Counted from the stretch's first letter, positions 38,349-51,288 are shown. The stretch is DNA of 64,000 nt from an uncultured Gammaproteobacteria bacterium (GCA_937992195.1 CALKKV010000040.1:27404-91403), one strand, 5' to 3'. Made by a program: numbers and translations. The notes: generated from the letters alone by a model not told the origin.

Positions 38349-38382
38349 TTCACACCTAAACCATCAGACTCCCGCGAATTGC

Positions 38383-38406
38383 CTAAAGTCTATTCTAAAG
38401 TCTATT
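38383..38406 (+). repeat. Perfect 12-base tandem repeat upstream of iscR
   Basis: CTAAAGTCTATT occurs twice in immediate succession (38383-38394 and 38395-38406). It lies about 35 bases downstream of the predicted transcription start and about 105 bases before iscR. It could be a duplicated regulator site or a chance slippage product. Confidence 0.7.
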
Positions 38407-38512
38407 AACTGGGACGCGTCTAGTCAGAACTTCAAACAAAACTGAATACCCCTACAAATCCGCCAAAAAACCTTAGAGAGCCCCCACTTATCAAATCCAC
38501 CCAAACACTGTA

Positions 38513-39010
38513 ATGAAACTCACTACAAAAGGTCGATATGCAGTAACCGCTATGATTGATCTTGCAATGAATCAGTCAGTTGGCCCTGTTTCCTTAAAAA
38601 GTATATCAGATAGTCAGGGCATATCGTTGTCTTATTTAGAGCAATTATTTGCAAAAATGAAGAGAAATGATCTGGTCGTTGGTTCTAGGGGGCCCGGTGG
38701 AGGGTATGTGCTAGCCCGAGACACCCATCATATTAGTATCGCAGATATCATTTTGGCAGTGGATGAGCCTTTGGATATCACCGAATGTGAGGGAGAGGAA
38801 AATTGCAGGGATGGCAGGAGATGTTTATCCCATGATCTATGGTCTGATTTAAGTGAGCAGCTCCATACCTTTCTCTCCGGGATCCATTTAGGTGAACTGA
38901 TGGAGCGGAATGGGATCGAGAATACTCCAGATATTAGTAGATCAAACACAGACCGGATAAGGATATCGCGATTGGATGGCCAACATGTTGCGATCCCCGA
39001 AAAACTTTAA
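38513..39010 (+). CDS. iscR: Rrf2-family iron-sulfur regulator IscR
   Basis: A transcriptional regulator that senses Fe-S status with its own [2Fe-2S] cluster and controls Fe-S assembly genes. The 165 residues have an N-terminal winged helix ([18 protein letters not shown], then [15 protein letters not shown] and SRGPGGGY) and the cluster ligands Cys92, Cys98, Cys104 and His107, at the same numbers as in E. coli IscR. It heads the suf operon, where autoregulation would be expected. No strong ribosome-binding site precedes the ATG. Confidence 0.95.
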   Translation: MKLTTKGRYAVTAMIDLAMNQSVGPVSLKSISDSQGISLSYLEQLFAKMKRNDLVVGSRGPGGGYVLARDTHHISIADIILAVDEPLDITECEGEENCRDGRRCLSHDLWSDLSEQLHTFLSGIHLGELMERNGIENTPDISRSNTDRIRISRLDGQHVAIPEKL

Positions 39011-39024
39011 CTTATAACAATCTC

Positions 39025-40476
39025 ATGACAACAACAGACAGTGATTTAGCGCCCCACCTTAAGAGGGATTACAAAGAAGGGTTTATCACCGATATCGATT
39101 CTGAGACGCTACCTCCAGGTCTCGATGAGGACGTAATCCGGTTTATCTCGAACAAGAAAAACGAACCTGAGTGGATGCTTGAGTGGCGTTTGGATGGATT
39201 TCGACGATGGCAGGAAATGACGCCTCCAGAGTGGGCGCATCTGCACCATCCGCCGGTGAATTTTCAGGAAATTAGCTACTTTTCTGCGCCTAAGCAAAAA
39301 CCGTTGTTGGATAGTTTGGACGAGGTAGACCCAAAACTACTGGAGACCTACGAAAAGCTGGGTATCCCTATTGATGAGCAAAAAATGTTGGCGGGAGTAA
39401 AGGTGGCTGTAGATGCTGTTTTTGACAGCGTTTCAGTTGCTACCACCTTCAAGAAAACCCTGCTCGAGGCGGGTGTGATTTTCTGCCCTATCTCTGAGGC
39501 ACTCCAAGAATATCCCGAGCTGGTCAAACAATACTTGGGATCTGTTGTACCGGCAACTGATAACTATTATGCGGCATTGAATTCAGCAGTTTTTAGCGAT
39601 GGCTCTTTTGTTTTTATCCCCCAAGGCGTTCGCTGTCCGATGGAGCTTTCGACCTACTTCAGAATAAATGAAATGAACACGGGACAGTTTGAGCGGACGC
39701 TGATTGTGGCTGAGGACGACAGCTACGTAAGTTACCTTGAAGGCTGTACTGCACCAATGAGGGATGAAAACCAGTTGCATGCGGCGGTTGTAGAGCTGGT
39801 GGCGATGAAAGGAGCTGAAATTAAGTATTCGACGGTGCAAAACTGGTACCCTGGGGATGAAAATGGCAAAGGTGGCATCTATAACTTTGTTACCAAACGA
39901 GGTGCCTGTCGTGGACAGGGAGCAAAAATCTCCTGGACTCAAGTTGAAACGGGCTCAGCGATTACCTGGAAATACCCCAGTGTACTGCTGGAAGGGGATG
40001 ATTCTGTTGGCGAATTCTATTCAGTGGCGCTTACTAATAATTATCAACAGGCTGATACTGGTACGAAAATGATTCATATCGGTAAAAACTCTAAAAGCAC
40101 CATTATTTCCAAGGGGATTTCTGCAGGAAGGGGTCAGAACGCTTACCGTGGTTTAGTGAAAATTCTAAAGGGTGCTGAAAACGCTCGTAACTACTCTCAG
40201 TGTGATTCGTTACTGATGGGTGATAAATGCGGCGCGCATACATTTCCTTATATGGAAGTGAAGAATCCCAGCGCGGTGGTTGAGCATGAAGCGACAACAT
40301 CGCGCATTGGCGAAGATCAACTGTTTTACTGCCGTCAACGTGGAATGTCAGAGGAAGATGCCGTTTCGATGATTGTCAACGGTTTCTGCAAAGAGGTTTT
40401 TAAAGAATTACCAATGGAGTTTGCGGTTGAAGCACAAAAACTACTGGGCATTAGTCTAGAAGGATCGGTCGGTTAA
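39025..40476 (+). CDS. sufB: Fe-S cluster scaffold protein SufB
   Basis: A core subunit of the SufBC2D scaffold on which Fe-S clusters are built. The 483-residue protein contains the characteristic beta-helix region with [53 protein letters not shown], and the C-terminal [18 protein letters not shown] block. The start follows iscR by 14 bases. It should receive persulfide from a SufS-SufE pair, but no such gene is in this operon. Confidence 0.96.
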   Translation: MTTTDSDLAPHLKRDYKEGFITDIDSETLPPGLDEDVIRFISNKKNEPEWMLEWRLDGFRRWQEMTPPEWAHLHHPPVNFQEISYFSAPKQKPLLDSLDEVDPKLLETYEKLGIPIDEQKMLAGVKVAVDAVFDSVSVATTFKKTLLEAGVIFCPISEALQEYPELVKQYLGSVVPATDNYYAALNSAVFSDGSFVFIPQGVRCPMELSTYFRINEMNTGQFERTLIVAEDDSYVSYLEGCTAPMRDENQLHAAVVELVAMKGAEIKYSTVQNWYPGDENGKGGIYNFVTKRGACRGQGAKISWTQVETGSAITWKYPSVLLEGDDSVGEFYSVALTNNYQQADTGTKMIHIGKNSKSTIISKGISAGRGQNAYRGLVKILKGAENARNYSQCDSLLMGDKCGAHTFPYMEVKNPSAVVEHEATTSRIGEDQLFYCRQRGMSEEDAVSMIVNGFCKEVFKELPMEFAVEAQKLLGISLEGSVG

Positions 40477-40524
40477 CTTCCGCGTTATGTCGCGAACATT
40501 TAAATCTATTTATTGAAAAAAATT

Positions 40525-41277
40525 ATGCTGTCAATTAATAACTTGCATGCCAATATCGAAGGCAAGAAAATTCTAAACGGAATCAACTTAGAAGTGGGAA
40601 CCGGAGAGGTGCATGCAATTATGGGTCCGAATGGCTCGGGTAAAAGCACTTTAGCCAGCGTGTTAGCCGGCCGTGATAATTATGAGGTTACCGAGGGAAG
40701 CATTACTTACCGGGATCAGGATTTAATGGAAATGGATCCAGAGATTCGTGCTCGGGAAGGGGTCTTTCTTGCTTTCCAGTATCCTGTGGAAATCCCCGGC
40801 GTGACCAATATGTATCTGCTGAAAGCGGCGATCAATGCGGTGAAAAAACATCGGGGCCTGGATGAGCTTGATGCCAGAGAGTTTCTCAAGCTGATCAAGG
40901 AAAAAGCGGCGATGGTCGAAATGAAGCAAGAGTTTTTATACAGATCGGTGAACGAAGGCTTTTCTGGCGGCGAGAAGAAAAGGAATGAAATCTTGCAAAT
41001 GGCATTGCTCGAACCCTATTTGAGTATTCTTGACGAAACCGACTCTGGTTTGGATATTGACGCACTTAAAATTGTAGCGAAAGGGGTTAACCTTATTCGC
41101 AGCCAAGAACGATCAATGATTTTGGTGACCCACTATCAACGCCTGCTTGACTATATCGTGCCAGATTACGTGCACGTTTTAGCGGGTGGAAAAATTATTC
41201 GATCTGGCGGCAAGGAGCTTGCTCTTGAACTGGAAGAGAAAGGATATGGTTGGATTGATGAGCTCGCTGCTGCTTAA
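40525..41277 (+). CDS. sufC: Fe-S assembly ATPase SufC
   Basis: An ABC-type ATPase that drives conformational change of the SufB-SufD scaffold. The 250 residues contain Walker A GPNGSGKSTLASVL, the SufC-type signature SGGEKKRNEILQ, and Walker B LSILDETDSGLDIDAL. The ATG at 40525 gives the family start MLSINNLHANIEGKKIL; the frame also extends to a TTG at 40513, which is rejected. Confidence 0.96.
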   Translation: MLSINNLHANIEGKKILNGINLEVGTGEVHAIMGPNGSGKSTLASVLAGRDNYEVTEGSITYRDQDLMEMDPEIRAREGVFLAFQYPVEIPGVTNMYLLKAAINAVKKHRGLDELDAREFLKLIKEKAAMVEMKQEFLYRSVNEGFSGGEKKRNEILQMALLEPYLSILDETDSGLDIDALKIVAKGVNLIRSQERSMILVTHYQRLLDYIVPDYVHVLAGGKIIRSGGKELALELEEKGYGWIDELAAA

Positions 41278-41314
41278 GCAGAAGGCAACCAATCAGACTA
41301 TGTAACGAACTACT

Positions 41315-42637
41315 ATGACAAACATCATCGATCACTACGTTGATCAACATATCGCCGATACCGCACATAACTCTGAAGTTATGCCGGCATGGCTTGTGCA
41401 GCAAAAACAAAGCGCGATCGAACAATTTAAGTCGTGCGGATTCCCGACTTTGCGAGACGAAGACTGGCGCTACACCTCTCTAAAGTCAGTTGTTTCCAAG
41501 TTCTTTGAAGTTAAGGTTACTGAGACGACTGCTTCGGTTGATCTGGAACCGTTTCTGCTGGAAGATCTAGATTGCTATCGCCTGGTTTTTATCGATGGCC
41601 GTTTTTCGCTCCAAGACTCGACAATGCCGCAGTCTGTGGAGGGCTGTGATATCAGCGCTCTGGGTTCCATGTCTCTAATTGAACTTGAACAGGCACCGCC
41701 TGCTTTAACTAAAGGTGGTACTGTCTCGAATGGGTTCTCTGCACTGAATGTCGCATTTTCGAAAGACGGATACGTTGTTCAAATTGCGGATCAAACTCAG
41801 CTCGACAAGCCGATAGAAATATTATTCGTATCGGCGAGTGATAATGTTGCAGCGCAGCCAAGAAGTATCGTTCAAATGGGGCGATTTGCCGAGGCAGTTT
41901 TGATAGAGCGCCATGTCTCTGTTCAGGGGTTAACTGCGCTTAGCAACAGCACTTGTCAGATAGAGCTTAACGAAAATTCGAAGCTCGACTTCTATCTGGT
42001 CGAATCAATGGATAGTGCTGCCACTCAAATCCACTCCCTGGATGCTGAGCTGGCAAAAAACAGTACGTTGAGTTGTCGAACATTGACGCTTGGTGGTGGC
42101 CTGGTAAGAAACAACCTTAAAGTAAGTTTGAATGGTGAAGGCGCGCATTGCGATATGTTTGGTCTCTATAACACGGCGGGTAAACAGCATGTTGATAATC
42201 ATACCAACGTGATTCATGCCGCTCCCCATTGCACCAGCAATGAGTTGTATAAAGGAGTTTTGGATCAACGATCGAGAGCGGTTTTTCACGGCCGAATTAA
42301 TGTGGAGCAGGACGCACAGAAAACCGATGCGATTCAAACAAACAACAATTTACTGTTGTCGGCGAATGCAGAAATAGATACCAAACCGCAGCTGGAGATT
42401 TATGCCGACGACGTTAAATGTGCGCACGGTGCAACGGTTGGTCAAATTGATGAAGCCTCCTTGTTCTACTTGCGAACGAGAGGAATTGCGGAAGCAGACG
42501 CACGTTCACTTTTGACATTTGCTTTTGTTAACGATGTCATGGAGCGGGTTGATATTGAAGCGTTGAAAGATTCTGTGAGTGCCGAACTTGCCGCTAAACT
42601 TATCGATGAAAAGGTTGATTTGAGGTCCGAGGCTTAG
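41315..42637 (+). CDS. sufD: Fe-S cluster assembly protein SufD
   Basis: The SufB paralogue in the SufBC2D scaffold, implicated in iron acquisition for the cluster. The 440 residues include GFPTLRDEDWRYTSL near the N-terminus, HGRINVEQDAQKTDAIQTN, and the C-terminal KCAHGATVGQIDEASLFYLR segment, whose histidine corresponds to the functionally important His360 region of E. coli SufD. It lies 37 bases after sufC and 23 before sufT. Confidence 0.95.
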   Translation: MTNIIDHYVDQHIADTAHNSEVMPAWLVQQKQSAIEQFKSCGFPTLRDEDWRYTSLKSVVSKFFEVKVTETTASVDLEPFLLEDLDCYRLVFIDGRFSLQDSTMPQSVEGCDISALGSMSLIELEQAPPALTKGGTVSNGFSALNVAFSKDGYVVQIADQTQLDKPIEILFVSASDNVAAQPRSIVQMGRFAEAVLIERHVSVQGLTALSNSTCQIELNENSKLDFYLVESMDSAATQIHSLDAELAKNSTLSCRTLTLGGGLVRNNLKVSLNGEGAHCDMFGLYNTAGKQHVDNHTNVIHAAPHCTSNELYKGVLDQRSRAVFHGRINVEQDAQKTDAIQTNNNLLLSANAEIDTKPQLEIYADDVKCAHGATVGQIDEASLFYLRTRGIAEADARSLLTFAFVNDVMERVDIEALKDSVSAELAAKLIDEKVDLRSEA

Positions 42638-42660
42638 TTTGCTTGCGGTTGAATGACAAA

Positions 42661-43122
42661 ATGAATGAACCAGATAAAAGCACCAAAGTTGATTTTACGC
42701 CCAAGATGCTAAGTCCCCAGGAGCAGTTGGAGAAGCATCAAGCGGAGCTGATCGAACAGATGTCGAAAGATAACGCTCCAGAGGCAGGTGCTTATGACAG
42801 CGTTAAAAGTAAACCCGATGATGCAACACTAGAAGAGCGGGTAATCGCGGCTTTGAAAACCATCTATGATCCTGAAATCCCGGTTAACATTTATGATCTT
42901 GGTTTGATCTATCGCGTTCAGGTGAAAGACCAGTATGTTGAAGTTGATATGACACTGACCGCACCGGGTTGTCCTGTTGCGCAAACGTTTCCTGGAATGG
43001 TTGAAGGAACAGTTCGGCTGGTTCCAGGAGTTGAAGATGCTTTTGTAGAGTTGGTTTGGGATCCGCCTTGGCGACAGGAATATATCAGCGAAGAAGCGCG
43101 TCTGGAGCTGGGATTGCTTTAG
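42661..43122 (+). CDS. sufT: SufT-like DUF59/MIP18 Fe-S maturation protein
   Basis: A 153-residue protein with a C-terminal DUF59 (MIP18) domain: IYDPEIPVNIYDLGLIYRV, the APGCPVAQTFPG cysteine loop, and VELVWDPPW. SufT proteins help mature Fe-S proteins under high demand. An N-terminal extension of about 60 polar residues precedes the domain. The ATG at 42661 is preferred over an in-frame TTG at 42643. It directly follows sufD, in the position where sufS and sufE/sufU are usually found. Confidence 0.9.
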   Translation: MNEPDKSTKVDFTPKMLSPQEQLEKHQAELIEQMSKDNAPEAGAYDSVKSKPDDATLEERVIAALKTIYDPEIPVNIYDLGLIYRVQVKDQYVEVDMTLTAPGCPVAQTFPGMVEGTVRLVPGVEDAFVELVWDPPWRQEYISEEARLELGLL

Positions 43123-43175
43123 GTTTGTTACGTTTGGATCGTTAATTTTCTCAAGTTTACTTAGATCTTTAATTT

Positions 43176-43496
43176 ATGAGTGATTGGATCAATGCAGTTG
43201 CCGAAAGTGATCTGCTGCCAGGGCAACATACGGTAGTTGAAGTAGAAGACGCCGCCATTCTATTGGTCAATTTAGATGGTGAGTACTATGCGATCGAAGA
43301 TATTTGTACCCACGATGGCAGCGAAATTTCTACTGGCTGTATTATAGAAGGTAGTTTTGAATGTCCGAGACACGGTGCGCGTTTTGACATTAAAACGGGT
43401 GAAGTAACAGCGCCTCCCGCGTATGAACCGGTTGATACTTTTCCGGTGCAAGTGGTTGCAGGAGTAGTCCAGGTTCGTGATGACCGCTGGGATTAA
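43176..43496 (+). CDS. Rieske-type [2Fe-2S] ferredoxin
   Basis: A 106-residue soluble Rieske protein. The cluster ligands are Cys44-Thr-His46 and Cys63-Pro-Arg-His66 (ICTHDGSE and FECPRHGARFD). It resembles the non-haem Rieske ferredoxins of dioxygenase systems and the small NirD-like proteins often found at the end of suf operons. It is co-directional with sufT, 53 bases downstream, so it is probably the last gene of the operon; its redox partner is unknown. Confidence 0.9.
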   Translation: MSDWINAVAESDLLPGQHTVVEVEDAAILLVNLDGEYYAIEDICTHDGSEISTGCIIEGSFECPRHGARFDIKTGEVTAPPAYEPVDTFPVQVVAGVVQVRDDRWD

Positions 43497-43556
43497 CTAG
43501 ACGCATAAACACCGGTCGCTGCTTTCGGCAGCGAGTCTGGGAAGTGAATGTCTAGT
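43496..43556. terminator. Nested hairpin between convergent genes
   Basis: Two nested perfect inverted repeats lie between the convergent Rieske and exported-protein genes. The outer is ACTAGAC (43496-43502) with GTCTAGT (43550-43556); the inner is TCGCTGC (43516-43522), loop TTTCG, GCAGCGA (43528-43534). No T-tract follows on either strand, so it is not a textbook intrinsic terminator, but the position suggests transcript-end processing or termination for both genes. Confidence 0.45.
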
Positions 43557-43995
43557 GCCTGATTGTGTAACCTGGGCCTGAGCGAGTTTGCAGATCAATC
43601 ACGACTTCTTTGCCGCCAAATCCATCGACGATATCGTGGGCTCGAACCGTCACTGATTTAACAGAAGGCGGTATTTGAATTCCCTGCTGACTGCGGGTAA
43701 AGGGTTGTTCTGTTTCATGGGGATGGAACAAAACCCGAGTGAACTGATCACCGGGATTGGTTTTTAGCACTTCGCCGCTGTCGGTCACTACGTCCCAGCC
43801 GTTACTATAGTCCTCCCACCCTGTGTCTGGGTGGCGAACGGTAACGTGAAATGTCCAACCTCTATCTCCATTTTTTTCGGCTTTTACTTTTTCTACATCG
43901 GCATCCGCCGTTCCTGCGGTCGCATGGGAATTCATAAAAATTGTAAACACAGCCAAAAAACACATTAATGCCATTCTTGAGCGGTAAATCGTCAT
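43552..43995 (-). CDS. Exported protein of unknown function
   Basis: A 147-residue protein with a clear signal peptide (about residues 1-27, MALMCFLAVFTIFMNSHATA, cut after ATA). The mature part reads like a small beta-sandwich: GWTFHVTVRHPDTGWEDYSN, GWDVVTDSGEVL, RVLFHPHETEQPFTRSQQG, SVKSVTVRAHDIVDGFGGKE. I know of similar small exported proteins without a defined role. The ATG at 43995 is chosen so that the signal peptide is N-terminal; an in-frame codon at 44022 would add nine residues. It is divergent from murA. Confidence 0.75.
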   Translation of the reverse strand: MTIYRSRMALMCFLAVFTIFMNSHATAGTADADVEKVKAEKNGDRGWTFHVTVRHPDTGWEDYSNGWDVVTDSGEVLKTNPGDQFTRVLFHPHETEQPFTRSQQGIQIPPSVKSVTVRAHDIVDGFGGKEVVIDLQTRSGPGYTIRH

Positions 43996-44129
43996 ATCGG
44001 TATCCGTTAGTCTTAACTGCAATAGGTTAAAATCAGAACAAGTACGCAGATATTACCGCAAACATGCGACGGAGTAACTTTTGAGTCGCTGTCTATCGGG
44101 AAATGTGCGATGAACGTTCATATCAATGA

Positions 44130-45431
<1,302 letters not shown>

Positions 45432-45443
45432 GATAGGTACACT

Positions 45444-46748
45444 ATGACAATACGCGTTCTGAACAGTCGGGCGCCGACATTTGACGCTTCCTTGGCGAAA
45501 TTACTGGATCGGACGGAGACGAAAGCCAACCCCGTCGAGCAGGTGGTTGCGGATATTATTCAACGGATCCGTCTAGAGGGCGATGCTGCTCTCGTGGATC
45601 TGACCAGAAAATTGGATCAACTCGAAGTCGCCTCTGTTGAATTGCTGGAATTGTCCGAGCAGAGGATCGATGAGATCTCGAACACGGTGGAGCCGGAAAT
45701 AGCCCAGGCTTTAGCTGCTGCGAGCGAGCGAATCAGGGATTACCATCAGCGAGAGGTGAACGCCTCCTGGCAATATACCGCTGATGATGGCACTGTTCTC
45801 GGCCAAAAAATTACCCCACTGGATCGAGTCGGTATTTACGTTCCTGGAGGTAAGGCGTCATATCCTTCCTCTGTCATGATGACCGCTATTCCCGCAAGTG
45901 TTGCTGGCGTAGATCAAGTGATTATGGTGGTACCAACCCCTAAAGGTGAAGTGAACCCTGCAGTGATTCTGGCGGCAAAGCTTGCTGGCGTTGACCGTAT
46001 ATTTACCATTGGTGGAGCGCAGGCGGTTGCGGCGCTAGCCTACGGTACTGAGTTGATTCCTGCTGTCGACAAAATCGTAGGGCCGGGCAATATTTATGTC
46101 GCAACCGCAAAGAAACAGGTTTTTGGGAAAGTCGGCATCGACATGATTGCAGGCCCCTCTGAAGTTGCCGTGATATGCGATGAATCCGCAGATCCGGATT
46201 GGGTTGCTATGGATTTGTTTGCTCAGGCCGAGCACGATGAGCTAGCTCAGTCGATAGTGATTACGGTCTCGGAATCGATGGTTCATAAGATAAAAACATC
46301 GATCGAGCAGCTTCTGCCTACCATGGAGCGCTGCGATATTATTCAGACTGCACTGACAGCCCAGGGCGCAATTATCCAAGCAAGCTCACTGCAGGAAGCT
46401 GCTGAAATTTCGAATCGCATTGCGCCGGAGCACCTTGAACTCATGGTGGAAGATCCCGAAGCGTTAAGTATTGAAATAAAGCATGCCGGTGCAATTTTTA
46501 TGGGACGTTACAGTGCCGAATCATTGGGGGATTACTGCGCAGGCCCAAACCATGTTCTACCCACAGCTGGTACCGCCCGTTTCAGTTCTCCGCTGGGTGT
46601 ATACGATTATCAAAAACGTAGCAGCCTAATCTATGCAAGTAAACAAGGTGCGGCCGAGATGGCTGAAATTGCCTCTGTGCTTGCACGTTGCGAAGGTCTG
46701 ACTGCCCATGCAAGATCTGCGGAATATCGACTTGAAGATAGTAAATGA
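45444..46748 (+). CDS. hisD: Histidinol dehydrogenase HisD
   Basis: Catalyses the last two steps of histidine synthesis, oxidising L-histidinol to histidine with two NAD+. The 434 residues contain [17 protein letters not shown], the [16 protein letters not shown] motif, [14 protein letters not shown], the zinc/catalytic segment [12 protein letters not shown] and [10 protein letters not shown]. It lies between murA and hisC on the same strand. Confidence 0.97.
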   Translation: MTIRVLNSRAPTFDASLAKLLDRTETKANPVEQVVADIIQRIRLEGDAALVDLTRKLDQLEVASVELLELSEQRIDEISNTVEPEIAQALAAASERIRDYHQREVNASWQYTADDGTVLGQKITPLDRVGIYVPGGKASYPSSVMMTAIPASVAGVDQVIMVVPTPKGEVNPAVILAAKLAGVDRIFTIGGAQAVAALAYGTELIPAVDKIVGPGNIYVATAKKQVFGKVGIDMIAGPSEVAVICDESADPDWVAMDLFAQAEHDELAQSIVITVSESMVHKIKTSIEQLLPTMERCDIIQTALTAQGAIIQASSLQEAAEISNRIAPEHLELMVEDPEALSIEIKHAGAIFMGRYSAESLGDYCAGPNHVLPTAGTARFSSPLGVYDYQKRSSLIYASKQGAAEMAEIASVLARCEGLTAHARSAEYRLEDSK

Positions 46749-46763
46749 TTGTAGAACGCTGAG

Positions 46764-47834
46764 ATGAATACAACCGTAGAGAAGTGGGTCCCTCAGTCTA
46801 TTCGTGATCTCTGTGCGTATCACGTGCCAGCTGCCGGCGATATGATCAAGCTGGATTCGATGGAAAACCCTTATAGCTTGCCCGTTACTCTCCGTCAGCA
46901 ATGGCATGAGCTACTTGCTGGAGTAGAATTTAATCGTTACCCCGACCCAGGTGCGAAAGCAGTTAAAGAGGCGATTTGTAACGTATTTTCTGTGCCGGAA
47001 GAGAGCGCTATGGTTCTCGGCAATGGCTCAGACGAGCTGATACAGATGATTGCGGCGTTGGTAGGTGGAGAAGGGCGGGTGTTTCTGTCTCCGGAACCTT
47101 CTTTCTCAATGTATCGTTTGATTTCACAGGCCAGTCGTACCCAGTACATCGAGTATCGCTTGAACGAAGATTTTGGGATTGATTCCAAGAGTCTTCTAAA
47201 TTTAATTGAAGAACATCAGCCTGCCTGCATTTTTCTAGCTTATCCGAATAACCCAACTGGCAACAGTTTTGATAGAGAGCTGATCGATCAGGTGATATCG
47301 ATTGCTCCGGGATTGGTGGTGGTCGATGAAGCGTATTTCTCCTTCAGTGGCCAGACGTATCTTTCGGAACTGCCGAAATATCAAAATCTGCTAGTGATGC
47401 GAACGCTTTCGAAAAGTGGACTGGCTGGCCTGCGGTTGGGGATGATGATGGGGCATCCAGATTGGATTTCTCAATTTGAGAAAATTCGACTGCCGTACAA
47501 TATTAATGTGCTTACGCAGGCAACAGCTGTTTTTTGTCTTGAAAACTATTCTGTTTTTGCCGAGCAAGCGTCAGAGATTATTCAAACCAGGGTTTGGTTG
47601 ATGGGACAGTTGACTCTTCGCGAAATTAGCACCTACCCGAGCGATACAAATTTTATCCTGATGCGGTTAAATACCGACGCGACTGAAGTATTCGAAGGTT
47701 TAAAAAAGAAAAACATTCTAATAAAGAATCTGCATGGCTCTGATTTAGCTTTGGAGAATTGCCTCCGGGTCACCGTTGGAACGAGAGAGCAGTGTGAGCA
47801 GTTTTTGGTCGCTTTAGATACATTGTTGGTGTAA
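46764..47834 (+). CDS. hisC: Histidinol-phosphate aminotransferase HisC
   Basis: A PLP-dependent class I/II aminotransferase that converts imidazole acetol phosphate to histidinol phosphate. The 356 residues include KLDSMENPY near the N-terminus, LGNGSDELIQM, AYPNNPTGNSF, VVVDEAYFSFSG, and the PLP lysine (Lys217) in RTLSKSGLAGLRLG. It starts 15 bases after hisD and ends the murA-hisD-hisC unit, converging on tmcA. Confidence 0.95.
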   Translation: MNTTVEKWVPQSIRDLCAYHVPAAGDMIKLDSMENPYSLPVTLRQQWHELLAGVEFNRYPDPGAKAVKEAICNVFSVPEESAMVLGNGSDELIQMIAALVGGEGRVFLSPEPSFSMYRLISQASRTQYIEYRLNEDFGIDSKSLLNLIEEHQPACIFLAYPNNPTGNSFDRELIDQVISIAPGLVVVDEAYFSFSGQTYLSELPKYQNLLVMRTLSKSGLAGLRLGMMMGHPDWISQFEKIRLPYNINVLTQATAVFCLENYSVFAEQASEIIQTRVWLMGQLTLREISTYPSDTNFILMRLNTDATEVFEGLKKKNILIKNLHGSDLALENCLRVTVGTREQCEQFLVALDTLLV

Positions 47835-47866
47835 GTCTGATCCAGCGCCTCGCTAGCTAAGGTCTC

Positions 47867-50171
<2,305 letters not shown>

Positions 50172-50239
50172 TTACAGCGGCATGACTGTAAAGACTCAAT
50201 ACCTGCTGGAATGGAAATTTTCGCCGATGGTGCGTTCAG

Positions 50240-50719
50240 TTAACCAAATTTCTTTTTTAGTGCGTCGTGTACTATGGGGTGCACAAACTCACTAACGTCG
50301 CCACCATAGCGGGCGACTTCTTTTACCAACGAGGCGGAGACAAAAGTGTATCGCTCGGAAGGTGTGAGAAAAACAGTTTCAATATCTTTATCCAATCGCC
50401 GGTTCATCGACGCGAGTTGAAATTCAAACTCAAAATCAGAAACAGCGCGTAAACCACGCAGAACAATTCGCGCATCGACAGATCGTACAAAATCGATCAA
50501 CAATCCTGAGAAAGACATGACTTCAATATTTTTGGCGTCTTCGAGCACAGCCTTTGCGAGCTCTGTTCGTTGCACAAGATCAAAAAGTGGATTCTTGTCC
50601 GGGTTGTCGGCTATTGCAAGAATAACCTTGTCAAACATCTTTGTTGTGCGCAATGCCAGATCGATATGTCCGCTAGTAACGGGGTCAAAAGTGCCTGCGT
50701 AAACTGCTGTTGTTGTCAT
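50240..50719 (-). CDS. coaD: Phosphopantetheine adenylyltransferase CoaD
   Basis: Transfers AMP from ATP to 4'-phosphopantetheine to make dephospho-CoA, the step before CoaE. The 159-residue nucleotidyltransferase has AVYAGTFDPVTSGHIDLALR with the T-x-G-H motif, RGLRAVSDFEFEFQLA, and TFVSASLVKEVARYGGDVS. The ATG at 50719 is the family start and overlaps the rsmD stop by 4 bases; the upstream extension of the frame lies inside rsmD and is rejected. Confidence 0.96.
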   Translation of the reverse strand: MTTTAVYAGTFDPVTSGHIDLALRTTKMFDKVILAIADNPDKNPLFDLVQRTELAKAVLEDAKNIEVMSFSGLLIDFVRSVDARIVLRGLRAVSDFEFEFQLASMNRRLDKDIETVFLTPSERYTFVSASLVKEVARYGGDVSEFVHPIVHDALKKKFG

Positions 50720-51288
50720 TGCGCTGTTGTCTGAATCAATGTGGACTGAACCCGACCTTGGGTCTTCTGCCGAATAATATGCCAAGTCGGTGGAATTGGT
50801 AAGGGCTCGCGTGATCTGGGAGATTCCAGGTACAGGAGAGATTGGCTTGAAACTGCTTTACTACTTGCAATCATCTCACAGGTTGACTTTAAAAGAGCTG
50901 GGTCAAAAGGAGGGTCTGCAAAGACGATATCGAAGGGCTTTTTCTGGACCTCAAGGAAAGACTGACACGGGCGCTGTTCGACCTGTACAACGTTTTTTGC
51001 GTCCAGTATCAATATATTTTCTATGAGCTGGCGAGCTACTTTCGTATCAGATTCTACCAGAGTGACTTGTTTTGCCCCTCGAGACGCCGCCTCAAAGCCA
51101 AGGGCACCACTTCCAGAAAACAGATCCAGACACCGGCTTCCTGGAATATCTGCCTGTAGCCAGTTAAACAGTGTTTCACGCACAGAATCCGGTGTCGGTC
51201 GAACCATCTCGGCTGCCGGGAAGTGAAGTTTACGACTGCGCCACTGTCCACCAATAATGCGTATTTGGCCCGTTAAATTTGCCTTCAA
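50716..51288 (-). CDS. rsmD: 16S rRNA m2G966 methyltransferase RsmD
   Basis: Methylates G966 of 16S rRNA with SAM. The 190 residues include IRIIGGQWRSRKL, RPTPDSVRETLFNWL, the SAM motif CLDLFSGSGALGFEAASRG, and the catalytic DIVFADPPFD. The open frame extends to 51411 but would then overlap ftsY on the other strand. A TTG at 51288 with AGGAG 7 bases upstream gives the normal length and is proposed as the start; this is an inference from spacing and family size. Confidence 0.9.
   Translation of the reverse strand: MKANLTGQIRIIGGQWRSRKLHFPAAEMVRPTPDSVRETLFNWLQADIPGSRCLDLFSGSGALGFEAASRGAKQVTLVESDTKVARQLIENILILDAKNVVQVEQRPCQSFLEVQKKPFDIVFADPPFDPALLKSTCEMIASSKAVSSQSLLYLESPRSREPLPIPPTWHIIRQKTQGRVQSTLIQTTAQ

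Larger units (their letters stand above)
37838..38512. other. Long gene-free region between pilB and iscR
   Basis: This AT-rich 675-base region lies between the divergent pilB and iscR genes. No pilin-like reading frame (Gly-Phe-Thr-Leu-Ile-Glu leader) and no tRNA-like fold was seen. It contains a candidate iscR promoter (38321-38348) and a 12-base tandem repeat (38383-38406). An additional TTGACT occurs at 38133. The remainder shows nothing I can interpret. Confidence 0.6.
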
